DNA from: Kocuria soli
Lineage (GTDB): Bacteria > Actinomycetota > Actinomycetes > Actinomycetales > Micrococcaceae
Length of the DNA stretch: 64,000 nt
Assembly: GCF_003797835.1 (NCBI RefSeq)
Contig: NZ_RKMF01000001.1
Location: 248,001-312,000, forward strand
Direction: 5' to 3'
Position 1 is the stretch's first letter, and each line of letters opens with the position of its first letter. The notes beneath the pieces were generated by a model. It was not told where the DNA came from. It saw only the letters and a list, made by a program, of their open reading frames with translations, and did not search any database. This document shows positions 52,243 through 61,866 of this stretch, one piece after another. Position numbers and translations under genes: made by a program.

Positions 52243-53708
52243 GTTCCGTCGGCACGTTGGTCCGCGCCGAGAACAAGGCCTTGTTCCACCACCTCGATCG
52301 GCAACTGGGCGGACCAGCGGTAAAAGTTGCATTGCTGGCCGCTGTGGTGATCGCCGGGCTGGTTCTCAACGGTTTGGTCGCCGTGGTGCTGGGGCAGATT
52401 CTCGACGGCGCGCGGGAAACCCTCACCCAAGCAGGTGCCTCCTCGGAGACCACGACCCGCACGTTGAGGCAGGCCACCGCCGTCCTGCCCTACGCCTTGG
52501 CCCTCGGGCCGGCGGCCGCCGTCCTACTGCTGCACCTGGTCATGCCCCCAGGTTCCCCGTTGCTCCTGCATGCCCGAATGGTCGGCACGAGCCGATGGAC
52601 TTGTGGTTCCGCTCGCTACCTCGGGCAACTGATCTGGGGCCTGGTGTTGGGAACGAGCATGCTGGCCGGTGGAGCCTGGGCCTTGTCCACCAGTCTCTCG
52701 GAACGGCCGATACGCGCCATGATCGGTGTGATCCTATTGGGGGCGGTCGTGGCTGCGTCGTCCACTACCGTGTTGACTGCCGCCCAGTCCTTTCTGCACC
52801 CCGTACTGCGGTCCTACGAGTCCGCGCGTGCCGTGGGGCTGCTCACCGTCTGCACCGGCATCGCCTTGGTGTTCTCGGACATCCTGCGGGGAGCATCCGG
52901 TGGCCCCTCCGCCCTGGGCAGCCTCTCCCGGGCCTGGGGTGGGCTGCTCCCGGACTCTCTTGCAGCGCATGGATTGCTGCTCCTCATGCTGCTCACGGCA
53001 ATCATTCTGGGCCTGGCCGCCGCGCGTTCCGATGCCTCCGGCGGCGCGCTGTCCGTACACGGTCGAGCCCGAACCCTTCCGACCACCCGGTGGCCAACCC
53101 TGGATCTGGTCACCCGTGAACTTGCCCAGGTTCTGCGGGACCCCGTGGTCCGGGTCGCCATGATTACCTCGGTGGTGCTGGCAGGTCTCCTCGCCGCAGG
53201 GGTCCACACGGTAGGACTGCACCCCGGAATCGCGGTCATGGTCATCGTGCTCATCTCCGCCATGGGGGCAGAAACCGTCCACGGCCGGACACGGGAGACG
53301 GCCTGGATCCTGCGTTTGGCGGGACTCTCCCCGCTCTCGATCGCTTTGTTGCGGACCCTGCCCTATCTCGGGTTGCAACTTTCCGTGCTGGTCCTCTTCC
53401 TAGCACCTGTGGCGCTGCCGTTCGGCGGCCCGCTTGCCTGGGCTGAGGCTCTGAGCTTGTTCGCGCTCACCTTCACTGTCGCGTTGCTGGCCGGCACCTT
53501 GGTCCCTTACGACCGTCAGGCGCCCACAGCGGTAGCGGTGACCTCGGTGTTGACGCTGTCTCTGGAGATCCTGGCCCTGGGACTGATCACATGGGCCTTC
53601 AGTCTCCAAGGTTGGACCTTGATCCTCGTGGATCTGGCACTGGCCGCTGCGTTGTTCACGGTGGCTGTGCGGTTCATGACCCGCAGTGTCTCCACGTGCT
53701 TGGGCTGA
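52239..53708 (+). CDS. ABC transporter permease (ABC-2-like)
   Basis: A 489-aa integral membrane protein with about twelve hydrophobic segments and no soluble catalytic domain. Coupling with the ATPase gene (ATGA overlap) identifies it as the membrane half of the exporter. Short cytoplasmic elements such as ARMVGTSRW and ETAWILRLAGLSPL resemble the coupling-helix regions of ABC-2-type permeases. It is convergent with the response regulator gene. Confidence 0.8.
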   Translation: MSSVGTLVRAENKALFHHLDRQLGGPAVKVALLAAVVIAGLVLNGLVAVVLGQILDGARETLTQAGASSETTTRTLRQATAVLPYALALGPAAAVLLLHLVMPPGSPLLLHARMVGTSRWTCGSARYLGQLIWGLVLGTSMLAGGAWALSTSLSERPIRAMIGVILLGAVVAASSTTVLTAAQSFLHPVLRSYESARAVGLLTVCTGIALVFSDILRGASGGPSALGSLSRAWGGLLPDSLAAHGLLLLMLLTAIILGLAAARSDASGGALSVHGRARTLPTTRWPTLDLVTRELAQVLRDPVVRVAMITSVVLAGLLAAGVHTVGLHPGIAVMVIVLISAMGAETVHGRTRETAWILRLAGLSPLSIALLRTLPYLGLQLSVLVLFLAPVALPFGGPLAWAEALSLFALTFTVALLAGTLVPYDRQAPTAVAVTSVLTLSLEILALGLITWAFSLQGWTLILVDLALAAALFTVAVRFMTRSVSTCLG

Positions 53709-53740
53709 CGCAACCTGTGACCATGGAGCACATCGGTCCG

Positions 53741-53770
53741 GTCCGTCTTACTCCGTCTTACTCCGTCTTA
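53741..53770 (+). repeat. Three tandem copies of a 10-base unit
   Basis: The unit CTCCGTCTTA is repeated three times (the first copy has G for C at position 1) and followed by CTCCGG. The last copy includes the TAA stop of the minus-strand response regulator gene, so repeat-number changes would fall at the 3' end of that gene. Confidence 0.85.
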
Positions 53771-54496
53771 CTCCGGCAGAGCCGGAGTAACCAGGCGCAT
53801 CTGTGTGGCGCGGATGAGCAATTGAACCCGGTCGCGCACCTGCAACTTGGTGCAGCTGGAGCCCAAGTACGCCTTGACCGCACCGACGGACACGTGCATG
53901 GCCGTCGCAATCTCCTGGTTGGACATCCCTTCCGCCAACCTGGCCAGACACTCCAATTCGCGATCTGTCAGCTGAGCCGCCAAAACATCGCTTCGTGGCC
54001 GGTCCGGGCCGTCGAGACCTTGGCGGGGGACCCCGTCAAGGGTCATGGCCCTGCGACCGGGTAGGTGGTCAACCACCCAGGCAGTGAGCGCGCGGGCGGC
54101 CTCCGGGGACAACGGCATGCCGTCCTCCAGCACAGCTTGCACCGCGGGGACGAGGTCCGTGGCAGCACGGTCCTTGACGAGGTATCCGCTGGCACCTGCT
54201 CCCATCGCTTCCAACACCAGGTCCTCCGTGCTGAAAGTCGTCAAGGCCAGGACCGGTAAGTGCGGGTCCTGCGCGTGTAACTCCCTGATGGCCTCGACGC
54301 CGGACAGGTGGGGCATTCGAAGGTCCATGAGGACGATGTCCGGGCTGACCGCAGCACACACCACCAATGCCTCTTCGCCGTTTCCGGCAACCTCGATGCT
54401 CGACACGTCAAGTTCGTCACTTGCCTGCAACAGTGCACAGATTCCTTGCCGTACCAACGGTTCGTCGTCCACGACCACAATCGAGGGTCCAGTCAT
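53768..54496 (-). CDS. NarL/FixJ-family response regulator
   Basis: A 242-aa regulator. The receiver domain has the acidic pair Asp10/Asp11, phosphoacceptor Asp58 in VLMDLRMP, Thr in LALTTFS and Lys in LVKD. The C-terminal LuxR-type helix-turn-helix reads LTDRELECLARLAEGMSNQE then VSVGAVKAYL. ATG 54496 begins at the usual position. It is divergent from the 50-aa secreted peptide and histidine kinase genes, which form the rest of the two-component system, and convergent with the ABC exporter operon, its probable target. Confidence 0.9.
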   Translation of the reverse strand: MTGPSIVVVDDEPLVRQGICALLQASDELDVSSIEVAGNGEEALVVCAAVSPDIVLMDLRMPHLSGVEAIRELHAQDPHLPVLALTTFSTEDLVLEAMGAGASGYLVKDRAATDLVPAVQAVLEDGMPLSPEAARALTAWVVDHLPGRRAMTLDGVPRQGLDGPDRPRSDVLAAQLTDRELECLARLAEGMSNQEIATAMHVSVGAVKAYLGSSCTKLQVRDRVQLLIRATQMRLVTPALPE

Positions 54497-54695
54497 GGGC
54501 TCAACCCTACGGGAGAGCGTTTGACGGTTCATCCGCCGGATCCATTGTGACAACGGCGGTGCCGAGCGCCGGAACACCGGAATCGTAGACAAAAGTCCAT
54601 GGGCTCCTCTGGGCTCCGGGTACCACCATGGGTGTCACGCCATGGGCTGAACCGTGGTGGTTTAGCCCCTTTGATGGAAGCCAAGGAGTTCACGA

Positions 54696-54848
54696 ATGTC
54701 ACGTCGCACCCGTATCACAGCAGCGAGCCTGGTCATCAGCAGTCTGTTCCTGGGCACGGCCCCGGCGCAGGCACTTCCTTCCGCCGGTGGTTATCAAACC
54801 GGTGCGGACCGCTTCTTCTGCGAACTGCTCCGCCTAGACTGCGACTGA
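54696..54848 (+). CDS. 50-aa secreted peptide with two cysteines
   Basis: ATG 54696 has AAGGAG eight bases upstream. Residues 1-26 are a classical Sec signal peptide: RR at the N-terminus, the hydrophobic core ASLVISSLFLGT, and APAQA before a likely cleavage. The mature part is about 24 residues and ends in CELLRLDCD, with Cys42 and Cys49. It lies between the divergent response regulator gene and the sensor kinase gene. It could be a signalling peptide, a bacteriocin-like product or a ligand sensed by the kinase. No homologue is recognised; evidence is the ribosome-binding site, signal peptide and placement. Confidence 0.65.
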   Translation: MSRRTRITAASLVISSLFLGTAPAQALPSAGGYQTGADRFFCELLRLDCD

Positions 54849-55020
54849 CCCGAGGGCGGAACCGGCTCGATCAACCGCCCTTTCGGCGAGCCAGCGCGAA
54901 CCAATGCGACAGGGAAGAGGTTGATCGGCCATTCCACATCGACTCCTCCCAGCACACCGACCTGGTCAGATCCAGGCGCGGGAAGCCGTCAGGCCTGTCT
55001 CCATTCCCCGGGCCGGGCTG

Positions 55021-56139
55021 GTGGCTCTGGCGACCTTGGCGATCGTGTCCACGGTCGATGACCTGCGATTCTCGGCTGAGGACCCGTGGAAGGTCGCCGT
55101 TCTGCTCACCGGTTGTGCCGCCGTCACTCTCGCGGGTATCCGCCCTCTGCTCGCACTTGTCTTGACCTGGGTAATGCTGGTGTTGGGCTGGCAGGCGGGC
55201 TCCGTGACAGCTTTGCTGCTGCCCTTGTGGCTGACCACCGCTGTGGTCCACGCCATCGTTGAGCGCAGGATCGGCATGATCCACGCTGTGACCGCGATCG
55301 TGGCCTTGACCGCGCTCGTGATCAGCCACACGACGTTCAGCGTGACTGCCGGGTTCTGGGGATGCACCATGCTGATCTTCACTGCCGTGGCGCTGGGCGA
55401 GATCCTGCGCTGGGCTTTGGAGGCGCGAGAACAATCACACCGGGCGGAAGAGACACGACGGCAGGAGGCCGTTGAGCACGAGCAGCGCCTGGCGAGGGCT
55501 CGCGACGACGAGCGTTCGGCCCTTGCTCGAGCTCTGCACGACGTGGTGGCCAGCCAGCTCACCATCATCGCGACCACGGTTGCGGCCGCCAGAACCAGCT
55601 CACAACCTCAGGCATTGCACGACGCATTGGACGTGGTGGACTCCTCCACGCAGACCGCGTTGGTCGAGATGCGTGAACTGCTTCAGGTCCTGGACCGGGC
55701 CGAGACCAGAGGTGACTCGGCCCGGCCGGCAACCCGGGTCACGGACCCACCCTCCGCCCGCATCTCCCATTTGGCCAGGACCCTCACGCGGTTGGGACGC
55801 GAGGTCACGATGGATCTCGACACCCATGCTCTGGACACGGTCAACGCAGCGACGGCCGATGCTGCCGTCCGGGTTGTCCGAGAATCGCTGACCAACGCCG
55901 TGCGCTACGCGGGTGACGGCCCGACCTCCGTGAGCGTTCAAGCTGTGGACCGTTGGCTGGAGGTGCGTGTACGAACGCCGCAGATCGGGCAGCAGGCACC
56001 GGACCGACTCCGTTCGATGGGCTCGGGCCGCGGTTTGGAGGGGTTGGCCACCACGGTGAACGAAGTTGGTGGCAGTTTGCGTGCGGGTCCCGATCACAGC
56101 CATTGGTTGGTCGAGGCGCAGCTTCCCCTCAGTCGATGA
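55021..56139 (+). CDS. Two-component sensor histidine kinase (HisKA_3 type)
   Basis: A kinase of about 372 aa. Four or five hydrophobic helices fill residues 1-135, then a coiled-coil-like stretch (REQSHRAEETRRQEAVEHEQ), the phosphoacceptor His173 in ALARALHDVVASQLT, and an ATPase domain with RESLTNAVRYAG and GSGRGLEGL. It is the partner of the NarL-type regulator. The start is doubtful: GTG 55021 has no ribosome-binding site, yet the frame is open back to a TGA at 54922, with no other ATG/GTG/TTG in between. The 3' end abuts purA tail to tail. Confidence 0.85.
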   Translation: MALATLAIVSTVDDLRFSAEDPWKVAVLLTGCAAVTLAGIRPLLALVLTWVMLVLGWQAGSVTALLLPLWLTTAVVHAIVERRIGMIHAVTAIVALTALVISHTTFSVTAGFWGCTMLIFTAVALGEILRWALEAREQSHRAEETRRQEAVEHEQRLARARDDERSALARALHDVVASQLTIIATTVAAARTSSQPQALHDALDVVDSSTQTALVEMRELLQVLDRAETRGDSARPATRVTDPPSARISHLARTLTRLGREVTMDLDTHALDTVNAATADAAVRVVRESLTNAVRYAGDGPTSVSVQAVDRWLEVRVRTPQIGQQAPDRLRSMGSGRGLEGLATTVNEVGGSLRAGPDHSHWLVEAQLPLSR

Positions 56140-56140
56140 G

Positions 56141-57427
56141 TCAGTCGATGAGGTCGCGCACCTCGATGGTGTGCTCGCGGTCCGGACCCACGCCGATCGC
56201 GGAGATCCTGGTCCCGGACATGGCCTCGAGTTCGCGCACATAGGTCTGCGCGTTCGCGGGCAGGTCCTCGATCGAGCGGGCACCGGAGATGTCCTCGGTC
56301 CACCCGGGGAAGTCCTCGAAGATCGGCTTGGCGTGGTGGAACTCGGTCTGGGTCATGGGCATCTCGTTGTGCCGCACGCCGTCGACGTCGTAGGCCACGC
56401 ACACGGGAATGGAGTCGATCCCGGTGAGCACGTCCAGCTTGGTCAGGAAGTAGTCCGTGAACCCGTTGATGCGGGAGGCGTGGCGAGCCATGACGGCGTC
56501 GTACCACCCGGTGCGGCGCGGCCGCCCGGTGTTCACGCCGAACTCGCCACCCACGGTGCGCAGCCGTTCGCCCCAGGAGTCGAAGAGTTCGGTGGGGAAC
56601 GGGCCCGCACCCACACGCGTGGTGTAGGCCTTGATGATGCCGACGGAACGGGTCATGCGCGTGGGGCCGATACCCGCGCCCACACAGGCCCCACCCGTGG
56701 ACGGGTTGGAGGAGGTCACGAACGGGTAGGTGCCGTGGTCGACGTCCAGGAACGTTGCCTGACCACCTTCCAACAGCACGGTCTTGCCGGCGTCCAGGCC
56801 GTCGTTGAGCAGCCGGGTGGAGTCCACGATCATGGGCGCCAACCGATCGGCGTAGCCCAGGAAGTAGTCGACGATCTCCTGCGTCTCGATGGCCCGACGG
56901 TTGTAGAGCTTGACCAGCAGTTCGTTCTTCTGCCGCAGGGCGCCTTCGATCTTCTGCGCCAGGATGGATTCGTCCAGGACGTCCTGGACGCGGATGCCTA
57001 AACGCCCCACCTTGTCCATGTAGGCCGGGCCGATGCCGCGTCCCGTGGTGCCGATCGCGCGCTTGCCCAGGAAACGTTCCGTGACCTGATCCATGGTCTG
57101 GTGGTACGGGGCCACCAGGTGCGCGTTGGCGGAGATCCGCAGCTTGGAGGTGTCCGCACCCCGGGCCTCCAGTCCGTCGATCTCCTCGAACAGAGCCTGC
57201 GGATTGACCACCACGCCGTTGCCGATCACGGGGGTGGCCTGCTCGGAGAGGATGCCGGCGGGAAGGAGCTTCAGCTCGAACTTCTCACCGCCCACGACCA
57301 CCGTGTGACCTGCGTTGTTGCCGCCGTTGGGTTTGACCACGAAGTCCACTCGGCCGCCCAGAATGTCCGTGGCCTTGCCCTTGCCTTCGTCGCCCCACTG
57401 GGCACCGACGATCGAGATCGCTGGCAT
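56141..57427 (-). CDS. purA: Adenylosuccinate synthase
   Basis: A 428-aa GTP-dependent enzyme of AMP synthesis, converting IMP and aspartate to adenylosuccinate. [14 protein letters not shown] at residues 8-21 is the GTP P-loop, NNAGHTVV follows, and GIGPAYMDK and [10 protein letters not shown] later motifs are intact. Length matches the family. ATG 57427 is the start; an upstream frame into the riboswitch region is a shadow. Its stop begins two bases after the sensor kinase stop, leaving no room for a terminator. Confidence 0.96.
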   Translation of the reverse strand: MPAISIVGAQWGDEGKGKATDILGGRVDFVVKPNGGNNAGHTVVVGGEKFELKLLPAGILSEQATPVIGNGVVVNPQALFEEIDGLEARGADTSKLRISANAHLVAPYHQTMDQVTERFLGKRAIGTTGRGIGPAYMDKVGRLGIRVQDVLDESILAQKIEGALRQKNELLVKLYNRRAIETQEIVDYFLGYADRLAPMIVDSTRLLNDGLDAGKTVLLEGGQATFLDVDHGTYPFVTSSNPSTGGACVGAGIGPTRMTRSVGIIKAYTTRVGAGPFPTELFDSWGERLRTVGGEFGVNTGRPRRTGWYDAVMARHASRINGFTDYFLTKLDVLTGIDSIPVCVAYDVDGVRHNEMPMTQTEFHHAKPIFEDFPGWTEDISGARSIEDLPANAQTYVRELEAMSGTRISAIGVGPDREHTIEVRDLID

Positions 57428-57581
57428 ATCAGATGCGCTCCTGAGTTCGGCGCGAATGGCACCGGTCTGCGGTCGTGTACCCGCCGAGTCTACCGCGCCC
57501 GGCAGACGTCGCTCCTGGGCGAATACCTCAACGGTGAGCCGTTGCGAGGCCCGGGAAAGCCCGGATATAACTGTCTCGCTA

Positions 57582-57670
57582 TCTATCCAGAGCGGCTGAG
57601 AGACCTGGCTCGTCGACGCCGCAGCAACCATCCTGTTCGCAGGAACGGTGCTCCCGCCAGGACCGATGGA
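57582..57670 (+). promoter_or_regulatory. SAM riboswitch (S-box clan) upstream of metF-metE
   Basis: P1 is TCTATC (57582-57587) with GATGGA (57665-57670), P2 is GCGGC with GCCGC, and P3 is TCCTG-TTCG-CAGGA. CAGAG, GAGAGA, GCAACC and GGTGCTCC occur in the order of the SAM-I aptamer. CCTGGC (57604-57609) and GCCAGG (57656-57661) form the pseudoknot. It differs from the copy at 19471 mainly by compensated changes in P2 and by a shorter P3. It lies 108 bases before metF; the expression platform was not resolved. Confidence 0.88.
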
Positions 57671-57778
57671 GCGATCTGTGTTCCGTGGTCCACCGGACCG
57701 TCGTCGTTGTCACGACGCACGGCCGTGGAGTCTCGCGTGCACCCTCTGTCGGGGGTACATGGAAGGAGACCCACGAAC

Positions 57779-60700
57779 GTGACCGACCCCCACACCGAAC
57801 GCCCGCGCACCCCGGCGTTGTCCTACGAACTCTTCCCGCCGAGGAGCGAGGCCAGCCGGGAGTCGCTGCTGGCCACCCTCGACGAGCTGGCCCCCACGGC
57901 CCCGGACCACGTGTCCGTGACCACGGGCGCCGATGCCCTACGACGACGACGGTCGTTGTCACTGCTGCACCACCTGGTCCACGAGACCCCGTTCCGACCC
58001 CTGGCCCACGTGCTCTGCGTGGGCCCCACGGAGGCCGAACTGACCGCCCTGATCAGTGATCTCCTGGACGTGGGGGTGCGCGGCATCCTGGCGTTGCGCG
58101 GTGACCGACCGGCGGGCGTCACGGAGGCCCGCGAGGACGAGTTGCCCTTCGCCCGTCACCTGGTGGACCTGATCCGCAGGGTCGAACGCGACAGCGCCCA
58201 CCGACTGTGCGGCGGGCGGGTGTCCGTGGGTGTGGCGGCATACCCCGTCAAGCACCCCGAGTCCACGAGCGTGAGTCAGGACCTGGAGGTCCTGTTGGCC
58301 AAACAGCGCGCGGGTGCCGACTTCGCGATCACCCAGGTCTACCCGCAGGCGGAGGACTACGAGAAGTTCGTGGCTCGCGCCCGCAAGTCCGGTGTGGAAC
58401 TGCCGATCGTCCCCGGAATCCTGCCCGTGACGGGCCTGCGCCGTTACCTCACCGTGTGCCGGATGGCCGGCGTGGACCCGGATCCTCGGCTGGCCCACGA
58501 GCTCGAGACCGCCGGATCGGACCGCCTACGGCATCAGGCCGGTGTGAAGGCTGCGGTCCGCCTGGCTCGCACAGCCCTGGACGCGGGCGCCCCGGGCCTG
58601 CACCTCTACACCTTCAACGAACACCATGCCGCCTTGGACGTCCTGGAGCAGCTGGATCTGCCCCGGCCCGTCCCGCCCACGACCGACGACATCACCCAGC
58701 CCCTTCCACTGACACCCGAACCGACCGCTGTACCGAACCCTGAACCGACCCGCACGAACCGCGAGGAGACCACCGTGACCAGCCCCAACCAGCCCAACAC
58801 CGCGCAGTACGCCTCCGACCAGTCCGCCCCGGCGAAGGACGCGGCCGCGTTCCCCGCCGCAACGATCCTCGGCTACCCGCGCCTGGGCCCCCGGCGCGAG
58901 CTCAAGTCCGCACTCGAGTCCTACTGGGCGGGGCGCTCCACCGCCGCGGACCTGGACCGGTCGGCCACTGAACTGCGCGACTCCACCGTCGCCCACATCA
59001 CGGAACGGGGCCTGGAGGGTGACAGTGCGGTTCCGGCGGGTCACGCGCTCTACGACCAGGTCCTGGACACCCTGGTGGCCGTGGGCGCGGTGCCCGAACG
59101 ATTCAGCGACCTGCGCGTCGGCCAGGGACCTGCCGCCGGATCCGTTGACCGCGACGGGTCCTTCGTCCTGGCCCGCGGGGACGCCGCCCGCCAGCCGCTG
59201 GAGATGACCAAGTGGTTCGACACCAACTACCACTACCTGGTCCCGGAGATCGGGCCCACGACCACGTTCACCGCCACCCCCTACGAACTGATCGACGCGG
59301 TGACCCGGGCTGCGGCCGACGGACGCACACTCCGCCCGAGCATCGTGGGTCCGGTGACCTTCCTGGCCCTGGCCAAGGACGACGGCACCTCGCCCACCCC
59401 GGTCCGTCCGCTCGACCGGCTGGAGGACCTGCTCCCCGTCTACGCCGACATCCTGGCCGCTCTCCGCACCGCGGGGGCGCAGTGGGTCCAGATCGAGGAA
59501 CCCGCCCTGGTCGCCGACTTCGCGCACGTCACCGGCAACGAGTTGCGTGACGCCGTCGAACGCGCCGCCGGGTACCTGGCGGAGCTGGACGACCGGCCGA
59601 AGATCCTGGTGACCACCCCGTACGGCGACGCCGGGGATCTGCTTGCCCCGCTGGTCGCCTCCGGCGTGGAGGCCGTGCACGTGGACCTGGTCCGCGGGGG
59701 GCTTTCGGCCGAGCAGGTCGCCCTGTTCACGGGTGAGGGCGCGCCGACCCTGGTCGCGGGCGTCGTGAACGGTCGCAACATCTGGCGCACGGACCTGGAC
59801 GCGGTCCTGACCAGGCTCGAGTCGCTGCGATCCGCCGGGGCGACGGTCAGCGTGGCCACCTCGACGTCGTTGATCCACGTCCCGCACACGCTCGAGGGCG
59901 AGGACGACCTCGATCCCACGGTGCGCAGCTGGCTGGCCTTCGCCGACGAGAAGATCACCGAGGTCGTGACCCTGGCCCGCGGGCTGGCCGAAGGGCGGGA
60001 GGCGATCGCCACCGCGTTGGAGGAATCGGCAGCTGCCCTCACCTCACGCGTGACAGCGCCGGGGGTGGTCGATCCGGGCGTGCGCGAACGTGCGGCCCGA
60101 CAGACTCCCGCCGACACCCGGCAAACACCGGCACACGTCCGGAGGGAGGCCCAGTCCCGGCGACGGTTCGGCTCCGCCCAGCTGCCACCGCTGCCGACCA
60201 CGACCATCGGTTCCTTCCCGCAGACCGGGGAGGTCCGGAAGGCCAGGGCGGACTTCCGACTGGGACGGATCGACCGGGAACAGTACGAACAGTTCCTGCG
60301 CGCGGAGATCACGCGGGTGGTTGAGCTGCAGGAGGACCTGGGCCTGGACGTCCTGGTTCACGGCGAGCCCGAACGCAACGACATGGTGCAGTACTTCGCC
60401 GAGAACTTCGACGGTTTCGCGGTCACGAGCAACGGCTGGGTCCAGTCCTACGGATCCCGCGCCACACGCCCGTCGATCCTGTGGGGCGACGTCTCACGGG
60501 CCGGTGAAGGACTGGAGGGCGATGCCTTCACGGTGCCGTGGATCGAGTTCGCCCAATCCCTGACCCAGCACCCGGTCAAGGGCATGCTCACGGGCCCCGT
60601 GACCATCCTGGCGTGGTCCTTCGTGCGGGAGGACCAGCCCCTGGGGCACACCGCGGACCAGGTGGCGTTGGCCCTGCGGGACGAGATCGCCGACCTGGAG

Positions 60701-61240
60701 GCCGCCGGCATCGGCATCATCCAGGTCGACGAACCGGCCCTGCGCGAACTCCTGCCGCTGCGCCGGGTCGACCGCACCGCCTACCTGGACTGGGCCGTGG
60801 ACGCCTTCCGGCGAGCCACCGCCGGTGCCGCTGACGACACCCAGATCCACACCCACCTGTGCTACTCGGAGTTCGGTGACGTGATCGAAGGCGTGGACGC
60901 CCTGGACGCGGACGTGACCTCGATCGAAGCCGCCCGCTCACGCATGGAAGTCCTGGCCGACGTGCGCTCGGTCGGCTTCTCCCGCGGACTGGGCCCCGGC
61001 GTGTGGGACATCCACTCCCCGCGGGTCCCATCCGTGGACGAGATCGAGTCCCTGTTGATCAGCGCCCTCGAGTACGTGGACGCGGACCTGCTGTGGGCCA
61101 ACCCGGACTGCGGCCTCAAGACCCGCGGCTACCGCGAGACCGAGGAGAGCCTGCGCAACCTGGTGGCGGCCACGGCAAGGGTGCGCGAGCGCCTCAGGGG
61201 TGCACGGCTGAATTCAGGACTGGAGCTGCTCGGCCGCTGA
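57779..61240 (+). CDS. metF-metE: MetF-MetE in one open frame: methylene-THF reductase joined to methionine synthase
   Basis: The frame from GTG 57779 (GGAAGGAG upstream) runs 1153 codons without a stop. Residues ~1-300 are a MetF-type 5,10-methylenetetrahydrofolate reductase ([32 protein letters not shown]); residues ~360-1153 are complete cobalamin-independent methionine synthase with zinc ligands His1026 and Cys1028 (HTHLCYSEF) and Cys1111 ([10 protein letters not shown]). A Pro/Thr-rich linker joins them. The two enzymes catalyse consecutive steps: making methyl-THF and using it on homocysteine. Either a fusion protein or two products with an internal start; see the next entry. Expression is under the upstream SAM riboswitch. 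Confidence 0.75.
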   Translation: MTDPHTERPRTPALSYELFPPRSEASRESLLATLDELAPTAPDHVSVTTGADALRRRRSLSLLHHLVHETPFRPLAHVLCVGPTEAELTALISDLLDVGVRGILALRGDRPAGVTEAREDELPFARHLVDLIRRVERDSAHRLCGGRVSVGVAAYPVKHPESTSVSQDLEVLLAKQRAGADFAITQVYPQAEDYEKFVARARKSGVELPIVPGILPVTGLRRYLTVCRMAGVDPDPRLAHELETAGSDRLRHQAGVKAAVRLARTALDAGAPGLHLYTFNEHHAALDVLEQLDLPRPVPPTTDDITQPLPLTPEPTAVPNPEPTRTNREETTVTSPNQPNTAQYASDQSAPAKDAAAFPAATILGYPRLGPRRELKSALESYWAGRSTAADLDRSATELRDSTVAHITERGLEGDSAVPAGHALYDQVLDTLVAVGAVPERFSDLRVGQGPAAGSVDRDGSFVLARGDAARQPLEMTKWFDTNYHYLVPEIGPTTTFTATPYELIDAVTRAAADGRTLRPSIVGPVTFLALAKDDGTSPTPVRPLDRLEDLLPVYADILAALRTAGAQWVQIEEPALVADFAHVTGNELRDAVERAAGYLAELDDRPKILVTTPYGDAGDLLAPLVASGVEAVHVDLVRGGLSAEQVALFTGEGAPTLVAGVVNGRNIWRTDLDAVLTRLESLRSAGATVSVATSTSLIHVPHTLEGEDDLDPTVRSWLAFADEKITEVVTLARGLAEGREAIATALEESAAALTSRVTAPGVVDPGVRERAARQTPADTRQTPAHVRREAQSRRRFGSAQLPPLPTTTIGSFPQTGEVRKARADFRLGRIDREQYEQFLRAEITRVVELQEDLGLDVLVHGEPERNDMVQYFAENFDGFAVTSNGWVQSYGSRATRPSILWGDVSRAGEGLEGDAFTVPWIEFAQSLTQHPVKGMLTGPVTILAWSFVREDQPLGHTADQVALALRDEIADLEAAGIGIIQVDEPALRELLPLRRVDRTAYLDWAVDAFRRATAGAADDTQIHTHLCYSEFGDVIEGVDALDADVTSIEAARSRMEVLADVRSVGFSRGLGPGVWDIHSPRVPSVDEIESLLISALEYVDADLLWANPDCGLKTRGYRETEESLRNLVAATARVRERLRGARLNSGLELLGR
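58775..61240 (+). CDS. metE: Methionine synthase MetE from an internal start (alternative product)
   Basis: GTG 58775 is in frame inside the MetF-MetE frame and has GAGGAG eight bases upstream. It would give an 821-aa MetE whose N-terminal family motif ([20 protein letters not shown]) begins about 30 residues in, close to normal. This makes separate MetE synthesis plausible even though no stop codon ends MetF before it. MetE transfers the methyl group of methyl-THF-polyglutamate to homocysteine; zinc ligands are listed under the fused entry. Which product is made needs protein-level evidence. Confidence 0.55.
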   Translation: MTSPNQPNTAQYASDQSAPAKDAAAFPAATILGYPRLGPRRELKSALESYWAGRSTAADLDRSATELRDSTVAHITERGLEGDSAVPAGHALYDQVLDTLVAVGAVPERFSDLRVGQGPAAGSVDRDGSFVLARGDAARQPLEMTKWFDTNYHYLVPEIGPTTTFTATPYELIDAVTRAAADGRTLRPSIVGPVTFLALAKDDGTSPTPVRPLDRLEDLLPVYADILAALRTAGAQWVQIEEPALVADFAHVTGNELRDAVERAAGYLAELDDRPKILVTTPYGDAGDLLAPLVASGVEAVHVDLVRGGLSAEQVALFTGEGAPTLVAGVVNGRNIWRTDLDAVLTRLESLRSAGATVSVATSTSLIHVPHTLEGEDDLDPTVRSWLAFADEKITEVVTLARGLAEGREAIATALEESAAALTSRVTAPGVVDPGVRERAARQTPADTRQTPAHVRREAQSRRRFGSAQLPPLPTTTIGSFPQTGEVRKARADFRLGRIDREQYEQFLRAEITRVVELQEDLGLDVLVHGEPERNDMVQYFAENFDGFAVTSNGWVQSYGSRATRPSILWGDVSRAGEGLEGDAFTVPWIEFAQSLTQHPVKGMLTGPVTILAWSFVREDQPLGHTADQVALALRDEIADLEAAGIGIIQVDEPALRELLPLRRVDRTAYLDWAVDAFRRATAGAADDTQIHTHLCYSEFGDVIEGVDALDADVTSIEAARSRMEVLADVRSVGFSRGLGPGVWDIHSPRVPSVDEIESLLISALEYVDADLLWANPDCGLKTRGYRETEESLRNLVAATARVRERLRGARLNSGLELLGR

Positions 61241-61633
61241 GGGATCGGAGTCGTTGAGGAACTTCTGGATGCGCTCGGCCTCGTCCAGCTCGCCGATGGC
61301 GGCTGCGGCCTGGCCGAGCGCGGCCAGGGCCCGAAGGAACCCACGGTTCGGCTCGTGCGAGAACGGCACGGGTCCGTGCCCCTTCCAGCCGTTGCGACGC
61401 AGGGCGTCGAGCCCGCGGTGGTAACCGACCCGCGCGTAGGCGTAGCCCTCCAGGGTGCGCCCGTCGGTCAGTGCCTCCTCGGCCAGGATCGCCCAGGGCA
61501 GCTGCTCCTTGGGGAAGGCACGGGCCAGGTCCTCGGCCTCGTCCCCGGCGTCGAACCGGGCGACCAGTTCCGGGTTCTCCTCGAGCAACGTGGGGTCGGG
61601 TTCTCCCAGGAGGTTCTTTCCGAGCTGGCTCAT
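61214..61633 (-). CDS. DUF3151 family protein
   Basis: A 139-aa soluble protein that matches the actinobacterial DUF3151 family (GKNLLGEPDPTLLEENPE at the start, WAILAEEALTDGRTLEGYAYARVGYHRGLDALRRNGWKG in the centre, cited by its ends). Function is unknown. Its last 27 bases overlap the 3' end of metE on the other strand. ATG 61633 follows GGAAGGACGAAC. It is often a conserved single gene in Micrococcales. Confidence 0.85.
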   Translation of the reverse strand: MSQLGKNLLGEPDPTLLEENPELVARFDAGDEAEDLARAFPKEQLPWAILAEEALTDGRTLEGYAYARVGYHRGLDALRRNGWKGHGPVPFSHEPNRGFLRALAALGQAAAAIGELDEAERIQKFLNDSDPSAAEQLQS

Positions 61634-61866
61634 GTTCGTCCTTCCGACGGGTGCCGTCCGGGACGGCGCGTTGTCCTGCTGTGTTTGCTTCCCGCCAGCC
61701 TAACGACGGCGTCGTCGGGAATCAGCCGACGGACAACGCACAGGGGGCGCCGACCGCGTGAAAGAAATCATGATTCGGCCGAGAAATCGACTCCTCCCAA
61801 CCCATCGACTCGGCCCGTCCGTAACTAATACGCTGGCGCACGCACACCGCATGACGAAGGAGTTCC

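Noticed and set aside
57101-57778. Upstream extension of the metF-metE frame
   Set aside because: It runs through purA on the other strand and through the SAM riboswitch; the GTG at 57779 with GGAAGGAG is the proper start.
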